From: Peribacillus asahii
GTDB taxonomy: Bacteria > Bacillota > Bacilli > Bacillales > DSM-1321
Direction of reading: 5' to 3'
Assembly: GCF_003570725.1 (NCBI RefSeq)
Contig: NZ_QWVS01000013.1
Span: 40,001-104,000, forward strand
DNA: 64,000 bases
A program made the position numbers and the translations under genes. Below the pieces are notes generated by a model, which was given only the letters and a program-made list of their open reading frames with translations, did not search any database and was not told where the DNA came from. Positions 55,270 through 64,000 of the stretch are shown one piece after another. The stretch's first letter is position 1, and each line of letters begins with the position of its first letter.

Positions 55270-56898
55270 TTGAAAGCAGCTGAGCTTTTTGTAAAATGTT
55301 TAGAGAAACAAAATGTAGAATACATATTCGGAGTGCCTGGAGAAGAAAATATTGCTTTAGTGGATGCACTAAATCAGTCATCCATCAAGTTTATCGTTTG
55401 CAGACATGAAACAGGGGCAGCGTTAATCGCTGGGATGATGGGCAAATTGACAGGAAAACCGGGTGTTTGTCTTTCAACACTTGGACCTGGAGCTACCAAT
55501 ATGGTCACAGGTGTCGCCTGTGCTACCTTGGATAGAATGCCGTTAGTCGCCATTACAGCACAGACCGACCTCACGATGCAACATAAAAGTTCTCACCAAT
55601 ATTTAAATCTTATCGAATTATACCGTCCAATTTCGAAATGGAACACATCTATTCACGATGGTTCCGTTATTCCCGAAGTTGTCGCTAAGGCATTTACATT
55701 AGCGACAAGTAATCTACCTGGAGCCATTCATATAGAACTCCCAAATAATATCGCCTCCACTCTCGTACAAGGACAGCCTTTACAAAACCAGCTAAATAGC
55801 CAAAAAGTAATGGCATCTGACCAAGCCTTACACGATGTAGCCATGGCGATTAATGAAGCAAAATTCCCGCTTATTCTCATAGGGAATAATGCGATAGGAG
55901 AAGAAGTTTCTAGCGATATTATAACGTTCATTGAAAAGCTTCAATCTCCCTTTACGGAAACGTTTATGGCAAAAGGAGTTGTTCCTGAAAATCATTCTCT
56001 TCATTTACAAACAATTGGGTTGCCTGAAGGTGATTTTGTTAATCAAGCCTTTTACCGTGCTGATTTAGTCATTACAATTGGGTATGACCCAATCGAATAT
56101 GGACCACAAAAGTGGAATACATTACTGGCACCGATTATTCATGTTGATGTAAAAGAACCTGAAATAGACCACTTTTATCCGGTAAAAGCCTCTCTCATTG
56201 GTGATTTATCCGCAAATCTTCAGTGTTTAACGGTTCAAATTCAACAAAGAAATGGGATCGATCCATTTTATCGTAATATAAAGGAAACCATAACGAATGA
56301 TAGACTGATTAACACAACGAGCGATACATACCCGCTAAGCCCTCAACGCATTATTCAAGAAATTCAGGCAGTTCTATCAAACAATGATATTTTACTGTCA
56401 GATGTTGGAGCTCATAAGCTATGGATTGGTCGACAATATGAGGCCTCACAGCCAAATACATGTATCATTTCAAACGGACTTGCATCAATGGGAATTGCAT
56501 TGCCCGGAGCAATCGGTGCAAAGCTTGCCTGTCCAGACAAAAAAGTAATCGCTGTATGTGGAGACGGAGCATTTGTCATGTCTGTAGCAGAATTTGCAAC
56601 AGCAGTCCAATTAAAATTACCGATTGTTGTTATAATTTGGCGAGATGGCAGATATGGAATGATTGAGTGGGAGCAAGAAAACAAGTTGGGTCATTCCTCC
56701 AATATCGAATTCGATAACCCTGATTTTGTTGCCCTGGCAAAATCCTATGGTGCGAAAGGGTATAAAGTAACACAAGCGACTGAATTATCGGGAATTTTGC
56801 AGCAAGCACTTTTAGAAAAAGGACCGGTTCTTATTGAATGTCCGGTCGATTATGAAGAAAATTTCCGACTGAGTGAACGGTTGAAAAACTCTCACTAA
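55270..56898 (+). CDS. Acetolactate-synthase-like TPP enzyme, copy 1
   Basis: A 542-residue thiamine-diphosphate enzyme. FGVPGEENIALVDAL near the N-terminus, CRHETGAALIAG with the catalytic Glu (about 45), STLGPGATNMVTG, and the cofactor motif VCGDGAFVMS... near 435 are present in order. It resembles catabolic acetolactate synthase large subunits with no regulatory subunit gene nearby, but related enzymes act on other 2-oxoacids, so the substrate is open. TTG start with AAAGGGA upstream. Single gene with a terminator; a paralogue is at 60628-62262. Confidence 0.85.
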   Translation: MKAAELFVKCLEKQNVEYIFGVPGEENIALVDALNQSSIKFIVCRHETGAALIAGMMGKLTGKPGVCLSTLGPGATNMVTGVACATLDRMPLVAITAQTDLTMQHKSSHQYLNLIELYRPISKWNTSIHDGSVIPEVVAKAFTLATSNLPGAIHIELPNNIASTLVQGQPLQNQLNSQKVMASDQALHDVAMAINEAKFPLILIGNNAIGEEVSSDIITFIEKLQSPFTETFMAKGVVPENHSLHLQTIGLPEGDFVNQAFYRADLVITIGYDPIEYGPQKWNTLLAPIIHVDVKEPEIDHFYPVKASLIGDLSANLQCLTVQIQQRNGIDPFYRNIKETITNDRLINTTSDTYPLSPQRIIQEIQAVLSNNDILLSDVGAHKLWIGRQYEASQPNTCIISNGLASMGIALPGAIGAKLACPDKKVIAVCGDGAFVMSVAEFATAVQLKLPIVVIIWRDGRYGMIEWEQENKLGHSSNIEFDNPDFVALAKSYGAKGYKVTQATELSGILQQALLEKGPVLIECPVDYEENFRLSERLKNSH

Positions 56899-56914
56899 AT
56901 GTACATGATGCGTT

Positions 56915-56942
56915 TGCCCGTTTTGATCAACGGGCATTTTTC
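56915..56942 (+). terminator. Terminator after TPP enzyme copy 1
   Basis: TGCCCGTT and AACGGGCA pair perfectly, followed by five T. Confidence 0.92.
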
Positions 56943-57003
56943 ACTACTGACAAAAGGATAAGCTGAATATAGTATGCATAACGAACGATTGAAGGAGGAT
57001 TAC

Positions 57004-57582
57004 ATGTTTTTACTTCAACCGATTACAAAGCATACGCAAAGCATTTCCGATACGTTTCATAGAACAGCCTCTAGGTCAAAGAAAATCACAACCGCTGCAT
57101 TATTATGTACATTGTCAGCTATTCTTCAATCAGCCGGTGGATTTATTCCTGTAGTTGGTTTATTTATTAGTCCCTTTGCAACAGCACCCGTCATTGTCAG
57201 TACAATTTTATCCGCTCGATACGGCTTTCTTGGCTATTTATTAACTATATTTCTGCTATTTCTCATTCAACCGAGTGAAGTAATCATCTTTGCTTTTACC
57301 ACTGGGTTGCTAGGCATTAGTATCAGTTTTTCCTTCCATTTATGGAAAAAGCGCCTTAGTATCCTAATAGCAAGTGCAATCTTCTTGCTTAGCGGAATTC
57401 TTCTTCTATTATTCGTCTTTCAGTTTCCAGTATTAGGACCATCGATTCAGCCCTCTATAAGCTTATTATTCTTTCTTTCACTCTCCCTTTTTTCATTATT
57501 GTATAGTTGGATTTGGATTGAACTGAGTGCATTTCTCTTTAAACGATGGAGCAGGAAAATCAACGTTACTATTCCAGATTAA
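57004..57582 (+). CDS. Polytopic membrane protein, unrecognised
   Basis: A 192-residue protein with about five or six hydrophobic segments. ITTAALLCTLSAILQSAGGFIPVVGLFISPFA (about 29-60) recalls the start of ECF-transporter S components, but I cannot assign it. The ATG at 57004 has AAGGAGG six bases upstream, better than the ATG at 56974. No neighbour gives a clue. Confidence 0.7.
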   Translation: MFLLQPITKHTQSISDTFHRTASRSKKITTAALLCTLSAILQSAGGFIPVVGLFISPFATAPVIVSTILSARYGFLGYLLTIFLLFLIQPSEVIIFAFTTGLLGISISFSFHLWKKRLSILIASAIFLLSGILLLLFVFQFPVLGPSIQPSISLLFFLSLSLFSLLYSWIWIELSAFLFKRWSRKINVTIPD

Positions 57583-57752
57583 ATAATATGAAGCTCATCC
57601 GGTGAGTGTACAATTGGTCGGCTTCCTCGTTCATCAGTTTATCAATAGCCTAGTTGGTCGCGAACAAATGATTATAATAATTGTTAAGCCCTATGCAGCT
57701 TACAATTGCATCATTCAGGTAGTTATTCCTCCCCTTCAGTCTTAAAAGTGAA

Positions 57753-57775
57753 GGTCTTACTACTCATTAATGAAC
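57753..57775 (+). repeat. Dispersed repeat, copy D (diverged)
   Basis: GGTCTTACTACTCATTAATG matches the left part of copy C with four or five changes. A hairpin, CCTTCA/TGAAGG, precedes it. The surrounding non-coding stretch 57583-57826 has no gene. Confidence 0.4.
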
Positions 57776-57826
57776 AATCAATCAATGGTATAATTCACTA
57801 AAAGGACCAACAAAAGGGGGGAGAAA

Positions 57827-58702
57827 ATGAGCTGGTTCTCTGCAATCAAAAAGCGATGGAAGCAGAATAAACGAGAACGTTATCAAGAAGAATTCCGCCA
57901 AAACTTTGAAGACACATTAGTGATTCATGAATTAGAAACAGTCCATGTAAATTTGATTAAATACTTACATGTCGCTCTAAATCCAGAATATATGGAAGAG
58001 ATCAATACAGCGTTTCGCTTGAAATTTCCGCGCTATTCGCAACGACAAGTAAATGAGCTTTGGCGAGAGTTAAAGAGGTATTTCGTATTAGCCGCTATTT
58101 TTAAACAAGTAGAGATGTTTCATGATAAAGTCGATGAGCTCTGGCACCTCATGTTAGACGATCCAAACAAATACAATCAGTTCTGCCAAACGTTTATCGG
58201 ACACAAAATTGAGCATATCTCGCACAAACAGCCAACATGGAAACCGACAGAACGCACTTTATTTGATTTTTATTATGTACAGCTATTTACCGTAGACATG
58301 ATTTCACTTAAAATTTGGCGAAAATTTTTTAAAGAAGATAAAGGCATTTCTTTCTTGAATGAATTTACATCTCATAAACTAACAAGTTTAAAGCAAACCT
58401 ATATGCGCACGAACACGAGCCAAGAAGCGGAACAAACCTTTGAATTTTTCGTAGCAAGATTCAAAGACGCTCAAAACGAGGGAAATCTTCACTGGAAGAA
58501 ACGATACGAACAGACCGACAATGCGAGTCCAGCTTACTTTGCTTATGTCGCGGCTGATGAAGATGCGAAGCATGAATTTAAAGACATTTTTGGCAGCGAC
58601 TCTACAGACTCTGGAAGCTCCAGTGATTCCGCTTCTAGCTATAACGACAGCGGATCAGATACATCGAGCTGTTCGTCTTGCAGCTCATGTTCGTCTTCAT
58701 AA
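57827..58702 (+). CDS. Hypothetical protein with GRDP-like helical domain and Ser/Cys-rich tail
   Basis: A 291-residue protein without signal peptide. After a basic start, VDELWHLMLDDPNKYNQFC (about 105-123) and HKIEH resemble the glycine-rich-domain-protein (GRDP/DUF1399) helical fold, where His and Asp-Glu recur. The last 45 residues are low-complexity Ser-Asp-Gly ending in three SSC repeats, a possible metal-binding or disulfide tail. GGGGGGAG precedes the ATG. Function unknown. Confidence 0.65.
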   Translation: MSWFSAIKKRWKQNKRERYQEEFRQNFEDTLVIHELETVHVNLIKYLHVALNPEYMEEINTAFRLKFPRYSQRQVNELWRELKRYFVLAAIFKQVEMFHDKVDELWHLMLDDPNKYNQFCQTFIGHKIEHISHKQPTWKPTERTLFDFYYVQLFTVDMISLKIWRKFFKEDKGISFLNEFTSHKLTSLKQTYMRTNTSQEAEQTFEFFVARFKDAQNEGNLHWKKRYEQTDNASPAYFAYVAADEDAKHEFKDIFGSDSTDSGSSSDSASSYNDSGSDTSSCSSCSSCSSS

Positions 58703-58849
58703 GAGAGAACGAAAAAGCTCATTATTATCGTCCCGCATTTTCTGCTACTTAAATATTTAAAAAATTTGCCGATACATGTAGATTAATTTAGGGGGCATTT
58801 TGCAGGAAAATGCAGGTTCTTTCTATAAAGTATTAAAAAGGACAAAACA

Positions 58850-59071
58850 ATGTCCAACAAATCAGTGGGAAGGTGGTCGTTGTTTGTGAGCCCGGATTTG
58901 ACCATACAACAAATTGCTGAAACGATTCCAAAAGCCGTATTAAATGCATCAGATAAAGATTTAGAAAGCTTTCAAAAAATTCTCGAAGAAACGATCAAAC
59001 TACGAGAAGGACATAGAAACTTACAGCAATTAATTAAAAGCTTTTCTTCTTCTGTCATCCAACGTTCATGA
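58850..59071 (+). CDS. Small hypothetical protein
   Basis: A 73-residue helical protein, no membrane segment. The pattern DLTIQQIAETIPKAVLNASDKDLESFQKILEE suggests a small helical bundle. AAAAAGGAC precedes the ATG. I do not recognise a family. It lies alone between two unrelated genes, so expression needs checking. Confidence 0.55.
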   Translation: MSNKSVGRWSLFVSPDLTIQQIAETIPKAVLNASDKDLESFQKILEETIKLREGHRNLQQLIKSFSSSVIQRS

Positions 59072-59089
59072 AACATTTCCTATAGAGAA

Positions 59090-59133
59090 GCCTCGATTAA
59101 TGGTTCTTTTCCAAAGAATCCACTATTCGAGGC
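59090..59133. terminator. Hairpin between convergent genes
   Basis: GCCTCGA pairs with TCGAGGC, with an inner TTCTTT/AAAGAA stem. The T-run is weak on both sides, so it is a probable but modest terminator. Confidence 0.6.
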
Positions 59134-59174
59134 CATTTTAAATACCTTTTCAGGTACTCATCTAACTACCACGT

Positions 59175-60608
59175 TCATTCATCACCAATTTTAAAACTGA
59201 TAAACTTTTGCTCCATCATTTCCTCCATTGCATATTTAACCCCTTCTCTACCAACACCGCTGTCCTTCCAGCCGCCATAAGGCATATTATCAATTCGATA
59301 GGTTGGAATATCATTTATAACAACTCCACCCGTTTCAAGCCGTTCCGCTGCATAAAATGCTCGTTCAATACTTGGCGTCATCACTCCCGAGTTTAATCCG
59401 TAGCGGGAATCATTCGCATCCTTAATCGCCTCATCCAACGTAGCAAACGGAAAAACACAAACAACAGGGCCAAATACTTCAAAACGAAACACTTTGGAGT
59501 CTCGATTTACATTCGTTAATACGGTTGGATATAATACATTTCCTTCTACATTCCCGCCGCATTCAATTGTAGCCCCTTCTTGTACGGCCTCATGTATCCA
59601 ACTTTGCAGACGGTCCAATGATTTTTTTGAAATGACCGCCGTAATATTCGTATCCTCATCAAGCGGTGAACCGACAACAAGTTGCTTTGTCCGACTAACA
59701 AACCGTTCTAAAAATTGTTCATAAAGCGATTGATGAACATAGATTCGTTGAATAGAAATACACACTTGTCCATTATTAGAAAAAGCCCCTAATACACTAC
59801 GTTCAATGACTTTATCAATGTTTACCCCTTCATCAATAATAAAAGGGGAATTGGAGCCGAGTTCAAGTGTCAATTTACGAAAACCTGCTTGCTGCTGAAT
59901 CAGATGCCCCACCTCTACACTGCCTGTAAACGTCACTTTTTTCACATGCGGATGAGTCGTTAATGCTTCGCTCAAAACATCGCCTTTCCCAGGAATAACA
60001 TTCAATACCCCTTCTGGAAGCCCCGCCTCTTTAAAAATCTCAGCAAGGACAAGTGAACTAATCGGTGTTTGCTCAGCTGGTTTTAACACAATTGAATTTC
60101 CGGCCGCAATAGCTGGTCCCACTTTGTGCGCTACGAGATTGAATGGAAAATTAAAAGGAGTAATCGCTGTCACCACCCCAATTGGCGTCCAAGTTGTAAA
60201 ACCAAAACGTTTCTCCCCGCCTTCTGCAGCATCCATTGGAATTTGTGTTCCATAATTACTTTTAGCCGCTTCTGCTGCAAAACGATACGTTTGAACGGTC
60301 CGATTAATTTCCTCACGGGCATTGCGAATCGTTTTGGCCGATTCTAAAGAAATGATTTTGGCATATTCTTCACTACGTTCTTCCATAATCGTGGCCGCTC
60401 TTGCTAAAATCTTAGCACGACGATGTGCCGGATACTCTCGGAATTTCTGAAAAGCCGTATGCGCTTCAACAATCGCTTCTACGGCATCCGCGGGTTCAGC
60501 CTGTCCAATTTCAGTTAATTGTTCATTCGTATGCGGATTATATAAAGGCTCATAAGTTTTCGCTTCGCGCCATTTTCCACCAATCCATAATTGCCATTTT
60601 TGCCTCAT
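59175..60608 (-). CDS. NAD(P)-dependent aldehyde dehydrogenase
   Basis: A 477-residue ALDH. TPFNFPFNLVAHKVGPAIAAGNSIVLKP, FTGSVEVGHLI (cofactor), LELGSNSPFIID with the general-base Glu (near 247), and NNGQVCISIQR with the nucleophilic Cys (near 281) are all present. The aldehyde is unknown. It starts 19 bases after the TPP enzyme gene, so the pair could decarboxylate a 2-oxoacid and oxidise the resulting aldehyde, or simply be co-regulated. Confidence 0.92.
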   Translation of the reverse strand: MRQKWQLWIGGKWREAKTYEPLYNPHTNEQLTEIGQAEPADAVEAIVEAHTAFQKFREYPAHRRAKILARAATIMEERSEEYAKIISLESAKTIRNAREEINRTVQTYRFAAEAAKSNYGTQIPMDAAEGGEKRFGFTTWTPIGVVTAITPFNFPFNLVAHKVGPAIAAGNSIVLKPAEQTPISSLVLAEIFKEAGLPEGVLNVIPGKGDVLSEALTTHPHVKKVTFTGSVEVGHLIQQQAGFRKLTLELGSNSPFIIDEGVNIDKVIERSVLGAFSNNGQVCISIQRIYVHQSLYEQFLERFVSRTKQLVVGSPLDEDTNITAVISKKSLDRLQSWIHEAVQEGATIECGGNVEGNVLYPTVLTNVNRDSKVFRFEVFGPVVCVFPFATLDEAIKDANDSRYGLNSGVMTPSIERAFYAAERLETGGVVINDIPTYRIDNMPYGGWKDSGVGREGVKYAMEEMMEQKFISFKIGDE

Positions 60609-60627
60609 CCTTCATCACACCTCATTC

Positions 60628-62262
60628 TTATAATTTACAAATATAATCGCCAAGTGTTTTGGATAATTTAACATTTTCGGAATAATCGACATCCACATCG
60701 ATTAAAACAATATCTTGGCTCTGAATGGCCTCTTCTAATGCAGGAAGCAAGTCATCCGAATGTTTCACCTTAATTCCTTTCGCACCGAAACTTTCAGCGA
60801 ACTCAATAAAATTCGGATCTTCAAATTGAATAGCATTGGATCGATTAAATTTATTCAGTTGTTTCCACTCGATTAAACCAAATTTAGAGTCATGAAAAAT
60901 AATAATGACAATCGCCACACCTAAACGTTTCGCTGTGGCTAGCTCAACACCATTCATTAGAAAGCCGCCATCACCGGTAATCGCAATGACAGGTTTATCC
61001 GGCTGTGCTAATTTTGCAGCAATGGCGCCGGGAACAGCAATCCCCATTGAGGCAAATCCATTGGAAATAATGACATGATTTGGATTTTCAGGCTGATACA
61101 TACGAGCAATCCATAGTTTATGAGCGCCCACATCCGAAATAACAATCGCTTCTCCTTTTTCCGCCTTTTTTAAGTCGGCAAGAATTCTTTGTGGAATAAT
61201 AGGACTGCCGGATACCTCATCAGACTCATGCAGTTTCTCAACCAACTGATTCTTTAGCCGTATTACATCCGACCAAAGTTCTTTTTCTTCAACATAGCTG
61301 TTTAAAGCTTCAATCGCTTCTTTAACATCACCGACTAATTCGGCTTGGACTGGATAATACGCATCGACTTCAGCAGGCAAACTATCAATATGAACAATCG
61401 GGTTCATCGCTTCATCATTCCAATATTTCGGTAAATATTCGACAATGTCATAGCCTATCGTAATAATGACATCAGCAAGATCAAAGCCACAAAGCACATA
61501 ATCCCTTGCTTGCATGCCAACCGTATATAGGGTCAATGGATGATCCGAAGGCAGCACACCCTTTGCCATAAACGTATTAACTACCGGAATATTTTTCGCT
61601 TCGGCGAACTGGCGTAACGCGTCTGTTGCTCCATCACGAATAACCCCGTTTCCAGCTAAAATAATCGGCCGTTTAGCACGGTTAATCAATTCTGCTGCCT
61701 TTTTGATTTCTTCCTCAGCCGGACAAGAGATAGGTAGTGATGTAACAGGAATTGGTTCTCCTTCTGTATCCATCCGCGCTACATCTTCCGGAAGCTCAAT
61801 ATGAACGGCACCTGGTTTATCAAGAAGGGCTGTTTTAAATGCTTTACGAATAATTTCTGGTATTGTGTGCGGCACGTGAATTTGTTGACTCCATTTTGTT
61901 GTTTCTTCAAACACACCAATAATATCCACATACTGATGAGATTGCTTATGAATACGCTCAAGACCTGCCTGGCCGGTAATGGCGACAACAGGTGAGTAAT
62001 CTAAATAAGCATTTCCTACTCCTGTTAATAAATTGGTTGCACCCGGCCCAAGTGTAGCCAAACAAACACCTGGCTTTCCAGTTAAACGACCATATACATC
62101 GGCCATAAAAGCTGCTGCTTGTTCGTGATGCACTAAAATAAAGTCAATTTCAGAGCCAATAAGAGAATCAACAAGATCCGTATTTTCCTCTCCAGGAATG
62201 CCAAAGATATATTGAACCCCTTCATTTTCTAAACAGCGCACAAATAAATCCGAAGCTTTCAA
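60628..62262 (-). CDS. Acetolactate-synthase-like TPP enzyme, copy 2
   Basis: A 544-residue paralogue of the enzyme at 55270-56898. FGIPGEENTDLVDSL, VHHEQAAAFMADVYGRLTGKPGVCLATLGPGATN with catalytic Glu, and TGDGGFLMNGVELATA (TPP loop near 433) are intact. I favour TTG 62262, seven bases after GGAGG; the ATG at 62268 is too close to that site. It leads an operon with the aldehyde dehydrogenase and has no small subunit, pointing to a catabolic rather than branched-chain biosynthetic role. Confidence 0.88.
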   Translation of the reverse strand: MKASDLFVRCLENEGVQYIFGIPGEENTDLVDSLIGSEIDFILVHHEQAAAFMADVYGRLTGKPGVCLATLGPGATNLLTGVGNAYLDYSPVVAITGQAGLERIHKQSHQYVDIIGVFEETTKWSQQIHVPHTIPEIIRKAFKTALLDKPGAVHIELPEDVARMDTEGEPIPVTSLPISCPAEEEIKKAAELINRAKRPIILAGNGVIRDGATDALRQFAEAKNIPVVNTFMAKGVLPSDHPLTLYTVGMQARDYVLCGFDLADVIITIGYDIVEYLPKYWNDEAMNPIVHIDSLPAEVDAYYPVQAELVGDVKEAIEALNSYVEEKELWSDVIRLKNQLVEKLHESDEVSGSPIIPQRILADLKKAEKGEAIVISDVGAHKLWIARMYQPENPNHVIISNGFASMGIAVPGAIAAKLAQPDKPVIAITGDGGFLMNGVELATAKRLGVAIVIIIFHDSKFGLIEWKQLNKFNRSNAIQFEDPNFIEFAESFGAKGIKVKHSDDLLPALEEAIQSQDIVLIDVDVDYSENVKLSKTLGDYICKL

Positions 62263-62691
62263 GACCATTCCTCCATTATAAATTCGAAATATCTCCTCCT
62301 ATGGTGGCTATTCAACTAAAAAATTATGTAGCTAAAATATGAGAGTTCAACCATCTTCTTTCATTATGCATAAAAAAACTCGTTACTTATAAATGAACGA
62401 GTGATGACAGAGTGAGACTTATTTTAGAAATATTCTATAGAGCTACAAGCTGCTTTAAAAATAATGTAATTGCTTTATCTTCAGAATACTTTCTTTTTCA
62501 GACGAACTTTTTTTGGTAGTCAATACACTTAAACACCTCGAACTTTTCTTGCAAAGGAAGGAGTGATATTGGAGAATAAACTTTTTATATGTATGGAAGG
62601 AAAAGGGGAAATAATATTTATGAGGGAATTTCTTCTTTACTTTTAGTCAAATTAGATTTTCCCTCATCAGTAAAAAGACAATTGTCTTCCT
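62263..62691. other. Non-coding region with one possible tiny ORF
   Basis: The promoter of TPP enzyme copy 2 should lie here on the minus strand. On the plus strand a TTG at 62569 follows AAGGAG by five bases and opens a 25-codon frame ending at 62646. I can support only the ribosome site, not a gene. Confidence 0.4.
62569..62646 (+). CDS. Possible 25-residue peptide
   Basis: Starts TTG after AAGGAG; the product begins MENKLFICMEGKGEIIF and ends in LLYF, with one cysteine. No family is recognisable and chance occurrence is likely. Confidence 0.2.
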   Translation: MENKLFICMEGKGEIIFMREFLLYF

Positions 62692-63234
62692 CTACTCTTT
62701 CGTTTCGTCACTTGAAAACCTTTCAATATGAACAATCTTTTCACGTGGTTGATGTTTTTTTCTTTGAGGCGCTTCCAATGGATAGCCCATGCCCAAAACA
62801 GCCACAATTCTACGATTATTAGGGATTCCCACAAGTTCTCTTACATATCGTTCCCGTCTTTCGGATTCTTCTTGATCCTCTGAGTGATAGACCGCTCCAA
62901 AAGCAAGTCCCAACCCTAAATCTGTAGCTGTAAGCCAAATAAAAGAACTGGCGATTGAAGCATCTTGCAACCAATATTTGCTTTCATCAGGTCTTCCCGT
63001 AATAATGATTGCTGCAGTAGCTTCTTTCAACCATTTCATAAATGGTGTTGTTTCAGATAGCTTGTCTAATCCTTCTCTTTTAGTTATTACAATCAATTCT
63101 CTTGAAGGTAAATTATTCCCTGTTGGAGCATAGTATCCCGCATCTACAACCTGTTCTAAAATTTCAGCGGGAATTTCTTTATTTTCAAAGCGGACGATTT
63201 CTCTTCTTCCTTTTATCACATCAAGTACACTCAA
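62692..63234 (-). CDS. Nitroreductase-family protein
   Basis: A 180-residue FMN enzyme of the nitroreductase fold. VIKGRREIVRFENKEIP and DAGYYAPTGNNLPSRELIVI (about 34-53) contain the FMN-phosphate Arg and conserved loop; GIPNNRRIVAVLGMGYP is the C-terminal motif. It reduces an unknown electrophile with NAD(P)H. I favour TTG 63234, with AAGGTGGTGA upstream, over ATG 63255. It follows the DUF2935 gene on the same strand by about 50 bases. Confidence 0.88.
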   Translation of the reverse strand: MSVLDVIKGRREIVRFENKEIPAEILEQVVDAGYYAPTGNNLPSRELIVITKREGLDKLSETTPFMKWLKEATAAIIITGRPDESKYWLQDASIASSFIWLTATDLGLGLAFGAVYHSEDQEESERRERYVRELVGIPNNRRIVAVLGMGYPLEAPQRKKHQPREKIVHIERFSSDETKE

Positions 63235-63286
63235 TGATTTCACCACCTTTTTCATTTCCTTATCTCTATTAAATCATACATTCTTA

Positions 63287-63715
63287 TTAATTTTCACTAT
63301 AAAGTAAGGCCTGGGCGACTCCAACAAAATATTCGGATTCTCTGATAATATGATTCAACACAACCTTTGCTGTTGGATTTTCACTAATTGCCTTGCTTTC
63401 GTTTTTGATTTGTTGGCATAGCTTAATAAATTCCAAGCTTTGGTTTAAACAAAAAGAAGTGAGCTGTAACACTTGCTGATAAAGCTGCGCTGACACGTAC
63501 GACCCTGAACGGGTAACAGATTCAATATATCGGACAACATGTTGATGTGTTTCTCCCAATACCTTCTCCCATTCCTTTAAGGCATTCACGAAATTCGATT
63601 CCAAATGAGAAACTAGCTCACGAATAACAACGGTGTGCTCTTCTTCTTGATGCTTCCAAAATTCAGCTTCATCCAATATACGTAAAGGCATTTGTGGACC
63701 GTAATAAAATTGCAT
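63287..63715 (-). CDS. DUF2935 family protein
   Basis: A 142-residue helical protein with the LDEAEFWKHQEEEHTVVIREL opening (about 14-34) of DUF2935, whose Glu and His repeat like a metal-binding four-helix bundle. Family members are often twice this length; this one has a single repeat. GGGAG precedes the ATG. Function unknown. Nothing is seen in 63716-63958. Confidence 0.8.
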   Translation of the reverse strand: MQFYYGPQMPLRILDEAEFWKHQEEEHTVVIRELVSHLESNFVNALKEWEKVLGETHQHVVRYIESVTRSGSYVSAQLYQQVLQLTSFCLNQSLEFIKLCQQIKNESKAISENPTAKVVLNHIIRESEYFVGVAQALLYSEN

Positions 63716-63970
63716 GTTCTCCCTCCTATTTCCCTATCTCGTTTTAACGTATGGGATTCATAAAAGGGATATGACTGTTCGGCTTATTTTCATGTTAGCT
63801 TTATCAGATGAATCTGTTAACTTTCGACTCACTCTGTATAGGACCGCAATCATTATTTAATACGGTTTTATTAAAGAATAATGGTTCTATAAAGAGCTCC
63901 CATTGAATAATTACACTCATCTTGGAGCATATTAACGCCAAATAGATTTAGCCAGTTCAGGAGGAAAAAT

Positions 63971-64000
63971 ATGATGAATCTCGCAAGTCAACTCATTATC
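63971..64000 (+). CDS. 5' end of a gene cut by the window edge
   Basis: AGGAGG at 63959-63964 precedes ATG codons at 63971 and 63974. The visible product, MMNLASQLII, is too short to identify. Confidence 0.5.
   Translation, partial: MMNLASQLII

Overview
The window comes from a low-GC, endospore-forming member of the Bacillaceae; the genus cannot be fixed from this piece. The reasons are strong AGGAGG-type ribosome sites with frequent TTG and GTG starts, a large gerA-type germinant-receptor operon, Bacillus-style promoters (SigD, SigL/sigma-54, SigK-like), Gram-positive lipoproteins, and c-di-AMP and preQ1 riboswitches. I see no rRNA, tRNA, intact transposase, prophage or CRISPR array. It reads as a chromosomal stretch of short operons separated by clear hairpin terminators.

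Layout. 0-8.9 kb: a DUF3189 protein, a SigD-driven chemotaxis receptor, a thioredoxin-reductase-like flavoprotein, and an acetoacetate/ketone-body module (scoAB, a sigma-54 activator and a thiolase behind a near-perfect -24/-12 promoter). 8.9-11.4 kb: an RsbT-like kinase overlapping a three-part protein that joins a PAS histidine kinase to an RsbR-type STAS protein, with a strong internal ribosome site at the junction. 11.4-23.9 kb: a lipase-like hydrolase, the first of two thioesterase paralogues, a LysR regulator, a two-gene OpuA-type glycine betaine transporter with a long structured leader, a LemA/TPM pair, and a glycerate module (GntP permease, glycerate kinase, divergent CdaR). 23.9-28.7 kb: an arsenic operon arsR-B-C-D-A plus a HesB-like protein.

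28.7-36.4 kb: the second thioesterase, small unknowns, a methyltransferase, a VTT protein, two convergent small beta-rich proteins that look like endospore-appendage (DUF3992) subunits and share a SigK-like promoter architecture, a frameshifted TcaA-like gene with a lipoprotein partner, and a solitary Ktr potassium-gating subunit under a c-di-AMP riboswitch. 36.6-43 kb: an NMT1/THI5-type ABC importer, an esterase, a GltB-like FMN protein and a DUF2071 protein. 43-49.7 kb: a germinant-receptor operon ordered A, C, D-like, then three tandem B permeases. 49.8-52.3 kb: queC-queD-queE and a queuosine-precursor transporter under a preQ1 riboswitch. 52.3-64 kb: TelA/YceG, two acetolactate-synthase-like TPP enzymes (one with an aldehyde dehydrogenase), membrane and Ser/Cys-tailed unknowns, a nitroreductase, a DUF2935 protein, and the first codons of a truncated gene.

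Most worth follow-up: the kinase-RsbR fusion with its internal start (a possible self-contained partner-switching sensor), the SigK-type DUF3992 pair, the three-fold GerB expansion, a decayed four-copy repeat family, and the structured opuA leader. All domain names come from reading motifs by eye; no database search was run.
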